A stretch of DNA of 64,000 nucleotides from Streptomyces sp. NBC_00683 (GTDB lineage Bacteria > Actinomycetota > Actinomycetes > Streptomycetales > Streptomycetaceae), in NCBI RefSeq assembly GCF_036226745.1, contig NZ_CP109013.1:1674001-1738000 (forward strand). The letters run 5' to 3'. The position numbers and the translations under genes were made by a program. Shown one piece after another: positions 46,539 through 55,872 of this stretch (its first letter is position 1; each line of letters begins with the position of its first letter). The notes below the pieces were generated by a model, which ran no database searches, had not been told where the DNA came from, and worked only from the letters and a program-made list of their open reading frames with translations.

Positions 46539-46569
46539 GGCCCGGTCCCGCGGAGCCTGCCACCGGGCC
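46539..46569. terminator. Hairpin between convergent genes
   Basis: An 8-bp inverted repeat (46539-46546 with 46562-46569) with a 15-nt loop lies between the AhpD-like gene and the amidase gene. Moderate terminator candidate. Confidence 0.45.
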
Positions 46570-46574
46570 CGTGA

Positions 46575-48056
46575 TCAGGAACTCGGCCTGCCGAGCTCGT
46601 CCCTGGGCGGCCGGTGCTCGTACCAGCGCTGATCGGCTTCCAGCTGGGCGGCGAGCGAGACGAGCCGTTCCTCGCTGCGGGAGGGGCCGAGCAGCTGGGC
46701 ACCGAGGGGCAGGCCGTCGCGGGTGAAGCCCGCCGGGACATTGACGCCGGGCCAGCCGAGGACGTTCCAGGGCCAGGCGTACGGGCATGCCGCGGTCATC
46801 GCCAGGTCGGTGCGCCACGCGCTCAGGTGGTCGAAGGTACCGACACGGGGCGGTGGGGCGGCGGTGGTCGGGGTCAGCAGCACGTCGTACCCGCCGTTCC
46901 TGCCCGTGTCGAAGAAGGCGCCGATCCGGCGGTGCTGGCGCACCTCGCGGGCCCGGGCCGCCCGGACCACCCGGCCGCCGAGGCGGGTGCCGGTGCGCAG
47001 GGCGCTGCGGGTGCGCGGGTCCAGGAGCGCGGGGTCGGGGTGCAGGGCTGCGAGTTCGGCGATTCCGGCGGTGGCGCGGGGGACGAAGGAGAGGCCGATG
47101 AGTCCGTAGCGGGGGCGGGCCTCCTCGACGTGGTGGCCGAGGCGGGCGAGGACTTCGGCGAGTGCGGTGACGGCGCGCACCACCTCGGGGTGGGGTGCGT
47201 TGCGGGTGAGGGTGAGCGGGGGTTGCAGGGCGAGGCCGATCCGCAGCGTGCCGGGGTCGCGGCGGGCGGCCGCGGACGCGCTGACGGCGGGCGGCCGGTG
47301 CGGGTCGCCGGGGTGCGGGCCCGCGGCGGCGTCCAGGAGCAGGGCCGCGTCGGCAACCGTACGGGCGAGGGGGCCGTTGACGGTGAGGCCTTGGAAGGCG
47401 TCGCTGTTGGGGTGGACGGAGATGCGGCCGCGCTGCGGCTTGATGCCGACGAGGTGGGTCCAGGCGGCAGGGATACGGATGGAGCCGGCGCCGTCCGAAC
47501 CGAGTGCCGCCGGGACGAGCCCCGCGGCGACGGCTGCCGCGGAGCCGCCGGACGAACCACCGGGCGTGTGGGCGGTGTTCCACGGGTTGCGGGTGACGCC
47601 GAAGGCGGGCCCCTCGGTGAAGGCCCACTGGCCCAGCTCGCAGGAGTTGGTCTTGCCCACGATGACGGCCCCGGCCGCGCGGAGCCTGCGGACCGCCTCG
47701 CTGTCGGCGGTGACGGGCGGCAGTTCGCCCGCGCAGCCGAAGTAGGTGGGCATGCCGGTGACATCGGTGTCGTCCTTGACGGCGACCGGCACCCCGAGCA
47801 GGGGCAGCCGTTCACCGGCCGCGAGCCGCCGGTCGGCCTCGGCGGCCTCGGCGAGTGCGGCGTCGGTCCGCAGGTGGCGGAAGGCGTTGAGGGTGTCGCG
47901 GCTCGCCTCGATGCGCGCGAGCGCGGCGGCGACGAGCTCCTGGGATGTCGTCCGGCCGTCCGCGAGTTCCTGTGCGCTGCCGACGAGTCCGGACGGTTCG
48001 GCCGGCTCGTCCCGCCTGCTCGGTCCGGTCCGCTCCGCGGGGTCTGCCGAAGACAT
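46575..48056 (-). CDS. Amidase signature family protein
   Basis: 493-residue serine amidase of the Ser-cisSer-Lys type. The Lys is in GVPVAVKDDTDVTG, the Gly/Ser-rich block is TPGGSSGGSAAAVAAG, and the nucleophile block reads GSDGAGSIRIPAAW (usual GSDTGGSIR). It hydrolyses an amide bond. The substrate is unknown. ATG 48056 begins MSSADPAER. The extended frame upstream to 48164 is not needed. Confidence 0.9.
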   Translation of the reverse strand: MSSADPAERTGPSRRDEPAEPSGLVGSAQELADGRTTSQELVAAALARIEASRDTLNAFRHLRTDAALAEAAEADRRLAAGERLPLLGVPVAVKDDTDVTGMPTYFGCAGELPPVTADSEAVRRLRAAGAVIVGKTNSCELGQWAFTEGPAFGVTRNPWNTAHTPGGSSGGSAAAVAAGLVPAALGSDGAGSIRIPAAWTHLVGIKPQRGRISVHPNSDAFQGLTVNGPLARTVADAALLLDAAAGPHPGDPHRPPAVSASAAARRDPGTLRIGLALQPPLTLTRNAPHPEVVRAVTALAEVLARLGHHVEEARPRYGLIGLSFVPRATAGIAELAALHPDPALLDPRTRSALRTGTRLGGRVVRAARAREVRQHRRIGAFFDTGRNGGYDVLLTPTTAAPPPRVGTFDHLSAWRTDLAMTAACPYAWPWNVLGWPGVNVPAGFTRDGLPLGAQLLGPSRSEERLVSLAAQLEADQRWYEHRPPRDELGRPSS

Positions 48057-48176
48057 CGCTGCCGCCTCCTCGCTGCCGCCGGAGCACGGTCCCCGAGGTG
48101 CGCCCCGGGGCCGCCCGAGCGGTCCTACTGGAGAGTAACGAGGGGGCGGGGTCCGCTCAAGCATGCCTGCCGGGAA

Positions 48177-48210
48177 GTACTGTCTGCGCCGCGCGCGGCG
48201 CAGACAGTAC
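48177..48210 (-). terminator. Long palindrome, terminator of the small secreted protein gene
   Basis: A 34-bp perfect palindrome (17-bp arms, no loop gap) lies 6 bp past the stop of the small secreted protein gene. It also separates it from the amidase gene, in whose upstream region it sits. Confidence 0.85.
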
Positions 48211-48216
48211 GAAGGT

Positions 48217-48573
48217 CTACGGCCTCACATGGATCTCGCCGATCCCCGAACCGAGACCGGCGCAGTGGGCGGTCGACTGTCCGGACTGACCCGGGTTCAG
48301 CGTGACGTGCTCGCCGTCCACGTCCGGGGACCAGCCGCAGACCAGATGGACCCAGAAGGTCTGAGGCGCCGATCCGTCGTTCCGGCAGAGCGCGTACCCC
48401 GTGTAGTCGTCGATCGCGTGCTTCCCGGTGTCGCAGGACAGACCGGGCGGCACCGCGGCCGGAGCGACGGCGACCGCCGCGGTCACCGGAACGGCCAGCG
48501 CCACGGTCAGGCCCGTGACGGCCGCACCGCGCAGCAGGGTGCGGACGGCGTTCCCCTTGGACAGCTTCTTCAT
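48217..48573 (-). CDS. Small secreted protein with four cysteines
   Basis: 118-residue predicted exported protein of unknown function. The signal peptide (KKLSKGN, then a long hydrophobic stretch of Ala/Val) is followed by a mature part of about 75 residues. The mature part has four Cys (in GLSCDTG, YALCRND, LVCGW and AHCAG), so two disulfides are likely. ATG 48573 follows a GGGGAG-type site. A terminator follows at 48177. Confidence 0.75.
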   Translation of the reverse strand: MKKLSKGNAVRTLLRGAAVTGLTVALAVPVTAAVAVAPAAVPPGLSCDTGKHAIDDYTGYALCRNDGSAPQTFWVHLVCGWSPDVDGEHVTLNPGQSGQSTAHCAGLGSGIGEIHVRP

Positions 48574-48759
48574 GTCTCCCCTTTGATCCCTTGCTCTTCA
48601 CGGCAGCTCTCCCCCACGTTCCGTAACCGAAAACAGCGCCGAACCTCACACTCCGTGCACCCTTCCGCCGCGCGGGCGAAGGGTCTCGGGCGTACGCTCG
48701 CTTCGGGGGAACGCACGCTCGAAAAGAAGCCTGGACAGGGCTGTTTCCGAGGAGGCGCC

Positions 48760-49521
48760 GTGACCGGACAGCGCATCACCGCCCGTGCGGCCGCCTGCGC
48801 GGCGGTGGTCGTACTCACCGTGACGAGTGGCGCGGTGGCCCACGCGGACGACGACATCGAGTCGCTCCCCGCCCGGGAGATCGCCGACCGCTCCCGTGAC
48901 GCACTTCTGGACACCCGGTCGCTGCACCTGCACTCGGAGGGCGACATGGGCGAGGGACGTTCCCCCATGACGGTCGACCTCACGCTGGACCAGGACGGCA
49001 ACTGCGTGGGCGGTATCGACCTGGGCAAGGACGAGGGCTCGGTCGAGATCGTCAAGCGTGGCGACGTGGTCTGGCTGAAGCCGGACTCGAACTTCTGGAA
49101 GAACCAGGTCCCGGTCGGGGGCACGACCTTCGAAGCGATTCTGGCCGGGCGGTACATGAAGGGCGAGACCTCGGACCCGAGGCTGCGCACCGTGGTGCAG
49201 GTCTGCGATCTCGACACGTTCCACGAACTGCTCGCGGACAACGCCGACGCGCCCGGGGGGACGCTCACCAAGGGCACCGGCACGACGGTCGACGGGGTAC
49301 GGGCCGTCCCCGTCACCAGGACCGGGGACGACCAGGAGCTGACGCTGTACGTGGCCTCCGAGGGCAAGCCCTATCCGGTGCGGATCACCGTGCGGGGCAA
49401 CGGGGCGGACGCGGCCGTGGACTTCTCCGGCTTCGACAAGCCGGTGCCCACGGCCACACCGCCGGCGGAGGACACGGTGGACGTCAGCGCCCTGCTGGGC
49501 AAGTCACCCGCGCCCGTCTGA
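48760..49521 (+). CDS. Secreted LppX/LprG-like protein
   Basis: 253-residue exported protein. The signal peptide (ITARAAACAAVVVLTVTSGAVAHA) lacks a lipobox, so it is probably released or wall-associated. The mature fold, with TRSLHLHSEGDMGEG, LDQDGNCVGGIDLG and GDVVWLKPDSNFWKNQ, resembles the actinobacterial LppX/LprAFG family, which bind and move lipids. A strong GGAGG ribosome site precedes GTG 48760. It ends 12 bp from the convergent beta-helix gene. Lipid binding is inference. Confidence 0.7.
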   Translation: MTGQRITARAAACAAVVVLTVTSGAVAHADDDIESLPAREIADRSRDALLDTRSLHLHSEGDMGEGRSPMTVDLTLDQDGNCVGGIDLGKDEGSVEIVKRGDVVWLKPDSNFWKNQVPVGGTTFEAILAGRYMKGETSDPRLRTVVQVCDLDTFHELLADNADAPGGTLTKGTGTTVDGVRAVPVTRTGDDQELTLYVASEGKPYPVRITVRGNGADAAVDFSGFDKPVPTATPPAEDTVDVSALLGKSPAPV

Positions 49522-49533
49522 GGAGCACCGTTC

Positions 49534-51726
49534 CTACGGGTAGGCGACCAGGTTGGCCACGTTGCTCCCGGAGTTGGACGGTCCTCCCGTGTTGTTGATG
49601 ACGTGGTTGATGGTCCCCGTGCCGCCGAGGGAGACCGTCACCATGTTGCGGAAGCGGACGCCCGCGTTGTCCGGCGCCTCGAAGGCCCGTTCGGCCACCA
49701 CCGAGGGGTTCACGTTGAAGTAGCAGTAGCTCCCCAGCCCCCAGGCCTGGTGTGTCGTGACGGACGGGGACACCTTGTAGGCGTCGTAGCCCCGGGTCGA
49801 ACCGTTCGTCCAGGCGGCCTGGTTGGGCGGGTCGTACGGCATCTCGTTCTGGAAGAAGTAGGTGCGCCCGCCGTTGCCGTTCCAGATGACCTGGTGCTTC
49901 TGGTAGTGCTCGACGAACAGGCCGTACATCGTGACGTCGGTGCCGTTGACGACGAGCCCGGTGTCGGCGGTGTTGCTGTTCCAGCCGATGCCGGTGCCGT
50001 GGTCGCCCCGCCACAGCCACATGTGGTCGCCGATGACGTCCGAGCTGTTGACGACGAGGCTCTGGGTCGCCTTGCCCACCGCCGCGCCCCCGATGCGGAA
50101 GAAGACGTCGTGCAGCGAGATGGGGTTGCCGGTGTGCCGGGCGGTGGCGCCCGGCTGGCCGACCTGCATCAGCGTCTGGGAGTTGGTGGTTCCCGCGTCG
50201 ATCAGCAGTCCGGCGATCTTGACGCCGTCGACGTCGGCGACGTTCATCGCGGTGATTCCGTTGTCGGGGATCACGGCGGCGAGGCCGAGGCCGAGGACGA
50301 CGGTGTTCGCGCGGTTCACGTTGAGGGTCTGGTTGAGGTGGTAGACACCCGGGGTGAACAGCAGGTCCTTGCCGGCCGCGAGTGCGGCGTTGATGGCGGC
50401 CGCGGTGGCGCCCGGCTTGACCACGAAGAACTGGTCCAGCGGGAGCGACTGCCCGGCGGGGGTGCCCGATGCCCAGGTCGTGCCCTGGGAGTTGGTACGA
50501 AGAGCGGGCACGAACACTTTGTAGGCGCCGGCCCCGTCCACGTACAGGAAGGGCTTCTCACGGGTCACAGGACTCTGCGCGACCGTGGTGTACGGCGGGT
50601 TGGGGAAGGAGTTCGCCGGGGCGTTGACGTCGCCGACGAAGACCATGTTCCAGTTGGATCCGGTCCAGCTCCCCCACTGGCTGTTGCGTGAGAGCCACTG
50701 CTGCTGGGAGCCGGACCGCACCTGGCCGTCGATCTTGGAGTCGGCCATGAAGCCGCCGCTGGACCAGCCGCCGTCGTCGAGCTGGAGGTTGCCGCGCACA
50801 TGCATGCGGCGGTACGGGGCGGCCTGGGAGACGGCCCACCGGTCGGTGCCGCCGGTCGGGTTGACGGAGAGGTTCTCGGCGGACCGCCAGAAGTTCTGGG
50901 TGGCGTTGCCCTGGAACCAGTCGGCCTCGGCGTGCACGGCGCCGTTGATCGTGACGTCGTCGGGCGACAGGCCCAGGCCCGCGACCTGGGTGTAGAAGCC
51001 GACGTTGGCGTCCACGTCGTAGCTGCCCGGCTTGAACAGCAGGGCCTGGCGCTGCGGGCCGAACTGGTTCTCCTCCTGCTGGCCGAAGACCTGGTCGATC
51101 TTGCCCTGGACGGCCGACTTGGTCATCGACGGGTCGAAGACCGTGACGTTCGGGCCGAGATCGGGTGTACCTGCGGGCGGCGGGATGTCGGTGGAGTCGA
51201 CGCCGAAGGACTGCGCGGCCGAACCGTTGCACGTGTACTGCTGCAGCCGGGTGCTGTCGGCAGTCGAGGCCGAGGGGACATCGAGGCACTTGCCGCTGTT
51301 GCGGTTCACGAAGTGGTAGGTACCGCCCGCCTCCTCCACGGGCAGCCACTGCTGGTTGGCGCCACCCGAGTACGACCACAGCTGCACCGGCGCCGCGTCC
51401 GCCGTGGAGACATCGGTGACGTCCCAGCTCTTGGACGCGTCGTTGCGGTTGTTCACGCGGACGTAGCCGTCGCTCGTCGCCTGGAACTGCCACTGCTGTG
51501 CGGTGCTGCCGTTGCAGGCGTACTGCTGCACCGCGGTGCCGTCGGCGGTGCCCGCCGCGGCGGCGTCCGCGCACTTCCCGCTGTGCTTCGCGGTGACCGT
51601 GGCCCATCCGTCGGGCAGGGCGGCGGCCTGCGCGGCGGGCGCCGAGACAGCGGTGGTGACGAGCGTGGCGAGGAGGCCGCCCAGGGCCAGCAGCGGGGTG
51701 ACTCGAGGTCTGGACCGAGTTCTCAT
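49534..51726 (-). CDS. Secreted parallel beta-helix protein with N-terminal ricin-type lectin domain
   Basis: 730-residue exported protein. A signal peptide (ending near AAQA-AA) is followed by a ricin B-type trefoil (about 40-185) with repeated Q-x-W motifs (AQQWQF, NQQWLPV) and LQQY repeats. Then comes a beta-helix catalytic-like region (about 195-730) with GPNVTVFDPSM, QRQALLFKPGSYDVDANVGFYTQVAGLG and DHMWLWRGDHG. Streptomyces relatives are often annotated as adenylyl cyclase or coagulation-factor type, without solid evidence. A carbohydrate-active role is likely from the domains, and the substrate is unknown. Confidence 0.75.
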   Translation of the reverse strand: MRTRSRPRVTPLLALGGLLATLVTTAVSAPAAQAAALPDGWATVTAKHSGKCADAAAAGTADGTAVQQYACNGSTAQQWQFQATSDGYVRVNNRNDASKSWDVTDVSTADAAPVQLWSYSGGANQQWLPVEEAGGTYHFVNRNSGKCLDVPSASTADSTRLQQYTCNGSAAQSFGVDSTDIPPPAGTPDLGPNVTVFDPSMTKSAVQGKIDQVFGQQEENQFGPQRQALLFKPGSYDVDANVGFYTQVAGLGLSPDDVTINGAVHAEADWFQGNATQNFWRSAENLSVNPTGGTDRWAVSQAAPYRRMHVRGNLQLDDGGWSSGGFMADSKIDGQVRSGSQQQWLSRNSQWGSWTGSNWNMVFVGDVNAPANSFPNPPYTTVAQSPVTREKPFLYVDGAGAYKVFVPALRTNSQGTTWASGTPAGQSLPLDQFFVVKPGATAAAINAALAAGKDLLFTPGVYHLNQTLNVNRANTVVLGLGLAAVIPDNGITAMNVADVDGVKIAGLLIDAGTTNSQTLMQVGQPGATARHTGNPISLHDVFFRIGGAAVGKATQSLVVNSSDVIGDHMWLWRGDHGTGIGWNSNTADTGLVVNGTDVTMYGLFVEHYQKHQVIWNGNGGRTYFFQNEMPYDPPNQAAWTNGSTRGYDAYKVSPSVTTHQAWGLGSYCYFNVNPSVVAERAFEAPDNAGVRFRNMVTVSLGGTGTINHVINNTGGPSNSGSNVANLVAYP

Positions 51727-51891
51727 ACGTGTCTCCTGCGCGGTGGGGGGCTTACTTTAGGCCGTGAAGTTAGGCCCGTTCCCTGAGCGCGTCAAGAGTG
51801 CGCGTACGAAAGGTGAATTCAGGCCGTTCAATGCCTGACCGGGCGTCAACTCCCCTCACCTGCTGGTTCATTAATGGTCCGTACCAGAGTC

Positions 51892-51921
51892 TTGACATCG
51901 CGGCTCGTTCACTTCTTGAAT
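51892..51921 (+). promoter_or_regulatory. Candidate vegetative promoter before the glycan cluster
   Basis: TTGACA and TTGAAT are separated by 18 bp, a good match to the main sigma factor consensus. Initiation would be about 180 bp before the flippase-like gene at 52111, so a long leader is implied. The rest of 51727-52110 shows no gene. Confidence 0.5.
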
Positions 51922-52110
51922 CACATGGCAGAACCGTCATCACACTGACGAACCGACCGACGTCGAAGCGGGATCGAAGCGGGGGAAGCCGGATGCCCGG
52001 CGACAGCGCGGACCAGGAAGCACTCGTCAGGGACGGGCCAAGGACTTGCCAAGAACCGTTCCCCTACGGTCGGTTCCATGATCCAGCCGAACTATGCGGG
52101 TCGGTGAGAC

Positions 52111-53229
52111 ATGGCGGACACCCAGGATCTCCAAGTTCGCAGCTCCCGTCCGGCCAGACTCCTCCAGCGAGCGTTCACGACCGTGCTGCTCGTGGGCATG
52201 GCCGTGGCGGTGATGATGTTCGTGCGTGGCCAGGACTGGTCCGTCCTCGCCACGGAGATGCGCAGCCGGCCGCCGGGATCCTTTGCGCTTCTGGTCGGGC
52301 TCGCGCTGCTCGCGAACGCTGTCGCGGTGCTGGCGGCCCTGCTCGCCTGGTGGTCGATGCTGTCGGCCGTCAACGCGGATGTCGCGCCCACGGCCGGGGG
52401 CGGCGGGCTCACAGCGGTGGGTGCGGCCCGCATCTTCTTCGTCGGCCAATTCGCCAAGTACATGCCCGGCAAGGTCTTCGGGTTCGTGCTCAGCGTGAAG
52501 ATGGGCCGGGCGATGGGAATACCGGCTGCCCGGACCGCCACGGCGTGGCTGCTGACGCTGGTGATCGGGCTCCTGACCGCGGCCTCGGCCGGGCTGGTGG
52601 CAGGGCCCCAGGTGCTCGGCGGATCGGAGGCCTGGCTGGCGGCCGCGTCGGCAGTTCCCCTGGCGGTGATCCTGCTACGGCCTCAGCTCGTCAACGAGGC
52701 CGCCACCGTGGTGGCCAGGCTGCGCCGGCGCCCGCCGCCTGCGATCACCCTGCCGGGACGGGTCATCCGCCGCAACGTGGTGATCCAGATGCTTTCCTGG
52801 CTGTTCGGCGGAATTCAGCTGTGGTGCCTGGCGATCGCGCTGGGGGCCCCACCGGCCCGCTCGCTGCCGTTGTGCGTCGGTGCGTTCGCCCTCGGTGCGG
52901 CCGCCGGTGTCTTCGCGGTCTTCACACCCGATGGTCTGGGGGTGCGCGAGGTGATCCTGCTGAGCGCGCTCGGCGCGGTCCTTCCGCTGCCGGCGGCGGG
53001 TGTGGTGGCGGTCATCAGCCGACTGGTCGTGGCCGTGAGCGAACTCATCACGGCCGGACTGGGGTTGGCGGTGACCGAGGTACTCCGGCGGCGAGCGGGC
53101 TCCCCCGCCGCGCCGGTTCGGGCAGCGCGAATCCGGGACAAGATCCGGCCAAGCTCCGGACAGCTAGGGTCGCCACCGTTGCATCGCCAGTTGTTGACGA
53201 CTGAGAAGACGAATTCGGAGGAGCAATGA
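52111..53229 (+). CDS. Lysylphosphatidylglycerol-synthase/YbhN-type membrane protein (flippase-like)
   Basis: 372-residue integral membrane protein with about eight hydrophobic segments of the UPF0104/MprF-type transmembrane domain (IFFVGQFAKYMPGKVFGFVLSVKMG; TPDGLGVREVILLSALGAVLP). No catalytic aminoacyl-transfer domain is fused. Relatives next to glycosyltransferases often move glycolipid intermediates across the membrane, so a flippase role is inferred. The ATG is after GTGAGAC. It overlaps the glycosyltransferase gene by 4 bp. Confidence 0.75.
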   Translation: MADTQDLQVRSSRPARLLQRAFTTVLLVGMAVAVMMFVRGQDWSVLATEMRSRPPGSFALLVGLALLANAVAVLAALLAWWSMLSAVNADVAPTAGGGGLTAVGAARIFFVGQFAKYMPGKVFGFVLSVKMGRAMGIPAARTATAWLLTLVIGLLTAASAGLVAGPQVLGGSEAWLAAASAVPLAVILLRPQLVNEAATVVARLRRRPPPAITLPGRVIRRNVVIQMLSWLFGGIQLWCLAIALGAPPARSLPLCVGAFALGAAAGVFAVFTPDGLGVREVILLSALGAVLPLPAAGVVAVISRLVVAVSELITAGLGLAVTEVLRRRAGSPAAPVRAARIRDKIRPSSGQLGSPPLHRQLLTTEKTNSEEQ

Positions 53230-54239
53230 CTGAGGCACCGCTGGTTTCGGTGATAATCCCGAATTACAACTACGCCCGGACGCTCGCGGCGTGCATTGAG
53301 GCGGCGCAGGGCCAGACGTACCCCGCGATCGAGGTCATCGTGGCGGACGACTGCAGCACCGACGACTCCGTCGCCATCGCACGCCGACTGGGCGTGACGG
53401 TGCTGGAGAGTCCGGTCAACCGCGGTGTCTCCACGGTTCGCAACCTCGGTGCGGAATCCGCCCGCGGCGAGGTGCTCTTCTTCGTCGACTCCGACGTGGC
53501 CCTGGCGCCCGACGCGGTGGCCAAAGCGGTGGAGGTCCTCCTCGCCGATGACAACCTCGGTGCGGTCTGCGGTATGTACCAGGCCGAGTCCCTGTTCCCG
53601 GACAGCGTTGTCAAGAAGTACCGGGCGATCCAGCAGTACGTCTGGTTCAACGAGGTGGACGGCTTGATCCCGGGCCTGCACTCCGCCCTCTTCGCGATCC
53701 GGACTGCCGTCTTCCGTGAAATCGGCCCGTTCAACGACCAGTTGCGCTGGACCGAGGAGCAGGACTACGGCTTCCGCCTCAACGAGCGCTATTCCGTGTG
53801 GGCGACCTCGTCCGTCCGCGGCCGCCACGACCACGACGGCACACTGCGCGTCATGCTGACGAAGGTGTTCCAGCGCACTCGGATCGGCGCCCCCAACTGG
53901 GTACGCCTGCGGTCCCTGCCCGGCGGTGCCGGCACGAGCTACCGCGCGCTCGGCAGCGGTTTCGTCCTGACTGCGGCCCTGAGCCTCCTCGGCGTGCTGC
54001 TGTTCGGCCCGCTTGCCCTGCTCGCGACGGCGGCCACCCTTTCCGTGGGCATATTGCTCGACTGGCGGACGTACGCGTACGCGTATCGGCACCATGGAGT
54101 CCTGTTCGGCCTCCAATTCACGGTGCTCCACCTCTTGGTGACGCTGACGTCCGCGCTCGCCGCCGGAATCGGAATCCTGCAAGGACTGCTGTTTCCCCGT
54201 TCGGTACGTCGGCTCTACGGCGTGAATACCCCTGCCTGA
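53226..54239 (+). CDS. Membrane glycosyltransferase family 2 protein
   Basis: 337-residue enzyme. The GT-A domain starts VSVIIPNYNYARTLAACIEAAQGQTYPAIEVIVADDCSTDDS and the metal motif is VLFFVDSDVAL. A C-terminal part has three or four hydrophobic segments, so it is membrane-bound. It resembles the second family 2 enzyme at 55869 (both have DSDVALAP), so they may add similar sugars in sequence. Donor and acceptor are unknown. Its start overlaps the flippase-like gene by 4 bp. Confidence 0.85.
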   Translation: MTEAPLVSVIIPNYNYARTLAACIEAAQGQTYPAIEVIVADDCSTDDSVAIARRLGVTVLESPVNRGVSTVRNLGAESARGEVLFFVDSDVALAPDAVAKAVEVLLADDNLGAVCGMYQAESLFPDSVVKKYRAIQQYVWFNEVDGLIPGLHSALFAIRTAVFREIGPFNDQLRWTEEQDYGFRLNERYSVWATSSVRGRHDHDGTLRVMLTKVFQRTRIGAPNWVRLRSLPGGAGTSYRALGSGFVLTAALSLLGVLLFGPLALLATAATLSVGILLDWRTYAYAYRHHGVLFGLQFTVLHLLVTLTSALAAGIGILQGLLFPRSVRRLYGVNTPA

Positions 54240-54263
54240 CCATCCCGCAAAGCTGAGGCACGC

Positions 54264-55175
54264 ATGACACTTACCATCGACAGTTCCGCCGCGGATGCGC
54301 TGGTCGATATCGACCTGCACGGGAAGCTGGCCGTAGTCACCGGAGGTTACTCCGGCCTGGGTCTGGCGACGACCCGGGCACTGGTGAATGCCGGCGCCCA
54401 TGTCATTGTCCCGGCCCGCCGCCCGGAACTCGCGCAGAAAGCGCTCGACGGTCTCGACGCCGAAGTCGACGAACTGGATCTCGCCGACCTGAAGAGCGTG
54501 GCCGACTTCGCGGACCGCTTCCTCCTTTCGGGCCGGAACATTGACATCGTCATCAACGACGCCGGTGTCATGGCTCTTCCGGAGACCCGTGTCGGGCCGG
54601 GCTGGGAAGCGCACTTCGCGGTCAACCACCTTGGCCATTACGCGCTGGTCAACCGGCTCTTTCCGGCAATCGTCGAGGGTGGGCGCGTGGTTGCCGTCTC
54701 GTCGGGCGTCAGCCCGACCGGAACCATCCAGTGGGACGACGTGCACTTCGAGCAGGGTTACGACAAGTGGGCGGCCTACGCACAGTCGAAGCTCGCCAAT
54801 GCGCTGTTCGCGGCCCAGCTCGACCTACTGGGCGGTTCGGCGGGCGTGCAGGCGTACTCCGTGAACCCCGGCTACATCCTCACACCGCTGCAACGGCACC
54901 TCACCACCGAGGAGATGATTGCCGCGGGCTGGATCGACGACGCCGGGACTCCGCTGCTGCCCGAGTTCCGGTCGCCCGAACAGGGTGCCGCAACCCAGGT
55001 GTGGGCAGCGACCTCGCCCGAGCTCGCCGGCGCAGGCGGCTCCTACCTCCACCACGGTGCGGTGGACCGCCGGTTCGACGAGCCTGCGGACCGCGAACAG
55101 GCCGCCCGGCTCTGGGCCTTGTCGGCCGAGCTGACCGGGGTCGACGCGTTCGCCGCAGGGGGGAGCCCTTCCTGA
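54264..55175 (+). CDS. Short-chain dehydrogenase/reductase
   Basis: 303-residue Rossmann-fold oxidoreductase. The cofactor motif is VVTGGYSGLGLATTRAL, NNAG-like INDAGVMALP follows, and the active site is YAQSKLAN (Tyr-x3-Lys). It looks like the retinol-dehydrogenase-like SDRs that use NAD(P). It lies 24 bp after the first glycosyltransferase and is probably in the same operon. The substrate may be a sugar, lipid or other alcohol, undetermined. Confidence 0.85.
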   Translation: MTLTIDSSAADALVDIDLHGKLAVVTGGYSGLGLATTRALVNAGAHVIVPARRPELAQKALDGLDAEVDELDLADLKSVADFADRFLLSGRNIDIVINDAGVMALPETRVGPGWEAHFAVNHLGHYALVNRLFPAIVEGGRVVAVSSGVSPTGTIQWDDVHFEQGYDKWAAYAQSKLANALFAAQLDLLGGSAGVQAYSVNPGYILTPLQRHLTTEEMIAAGWIDDAGTPLLPEFRSPEQGAATQVWAATSPELAGAGGSYLHHGAVDRRFDEPADREQAARLWALSAELTGVDAFAAGGSPS

Positions 55176-55704
55176 GCTCGGCCCTGTCGGGGATCTTGGC
55201 GTTTCCGGGCGCGCCATGCGTGCCGCTCCGGATTCGATGACGGGTGCAGCCGGTACCGGTGTCGTCAGGGGCGGTCTCCAAGAGGCCGCCCCTCGGGCGT
55301 GCGATACGCCCCCTGCGACGACAGTGGCAGCCTTTCGCATCCGACGCGAGGACGAACGTGCCCACCGGGCTGACCACCGGTACTGACCACCGGACGGACC
55401 ACCGGTACGGATACAGCCTCACCACCAGGCGTTCCCTTGTGGCCGAGCTGCGCCCAAAGGTGTCCGAAGAATTCCGATGGGCATACGGCGGCGTTCTCCC
55501 GGCCTGCCCGGTACAACAAATTGAAGCCGCCATTCCGCACTGCCGCAGCAGCCCTGTCGAGTATACGATCGGCCAAATATCGGTGAGCCTGAACTCGGTT
55601 GCATAGTTCGCAGGTGTCCACATAGCGGGGCAACGCCCGGCGGCCGCCTCGAACGTTTTCAAGAACTCACGTCAGTGCGGCTGAGCGACCGACTACCTTG
55701 ATGA
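55176..55704. other. 529-bp gap before the small open frame
   Basis: No convincing gene. An open frame on the minus strand (55265-55633) has no ribosome site or recognised family. Inside the cluster this gap may separate two transcripts. Confidence 0.4.
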
Positions 55705-55746
55705 ATGTCCGGCTCACGGATGAACGACAAGGAGGAGAGTCCGGCG

Positions 55747-55872
55747 ATGAAATCGAGTCGCAGGTACGACAGCACTGTGGCTTACTCGTCCGACGGTGTT
55801 GTACTGATCCCCATTCCATCACATTGCCCTGAAGTCGGGGGCATTGACCTCATTTCCGTGGAGCTGACGTGA
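55747..55872 (+). CDS. Possible 41-residue peptide, translationally coupled to the downstream glycosyltransferase
   Basis: Very short frame with an excellent ribosome site, AAGGAGGAG at 55729-55737, 9 nt before ATG. It reads MKSSRRYDSTVAYSSDG, then a hydrophobic stretch VVLIPIPSHCPEVGG with one Cys, then IDLISVELT. Its TGA overlaps the GTG of the glycosyltransferase (GTGA), the coupling pattern used elsewhere in this window. In-frame ATGs at 55705 and 55720 could give a longer 50-55-residue product. Third-position GC is only about 63 percent (26 of 41), low for Streptomyces, so coding is uncertain. It could be a leader for coupling, or a small peptide. No family is recognised. Confidence 0.5.
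   Translation: MKSSRRYDSTVAYSSDGVVLIPIPSHCPEVGGIDLISVELT

Noticed and set aside
55265..55633. 122-residue minus-strand frame in the glycan cluster gap
   Set aside because: No ribosome site, no family, and third-position GC is not elevated; treated as intergenic.
55747..55872. Mycofactocin-like or PqqD-type RiPP precursor
   Set aside because: No radical SAM, PqqD or Cys-Gly-Tyr core motif is present; calling it a precursor would be speculation, so it is listed only as a possible small peptide.
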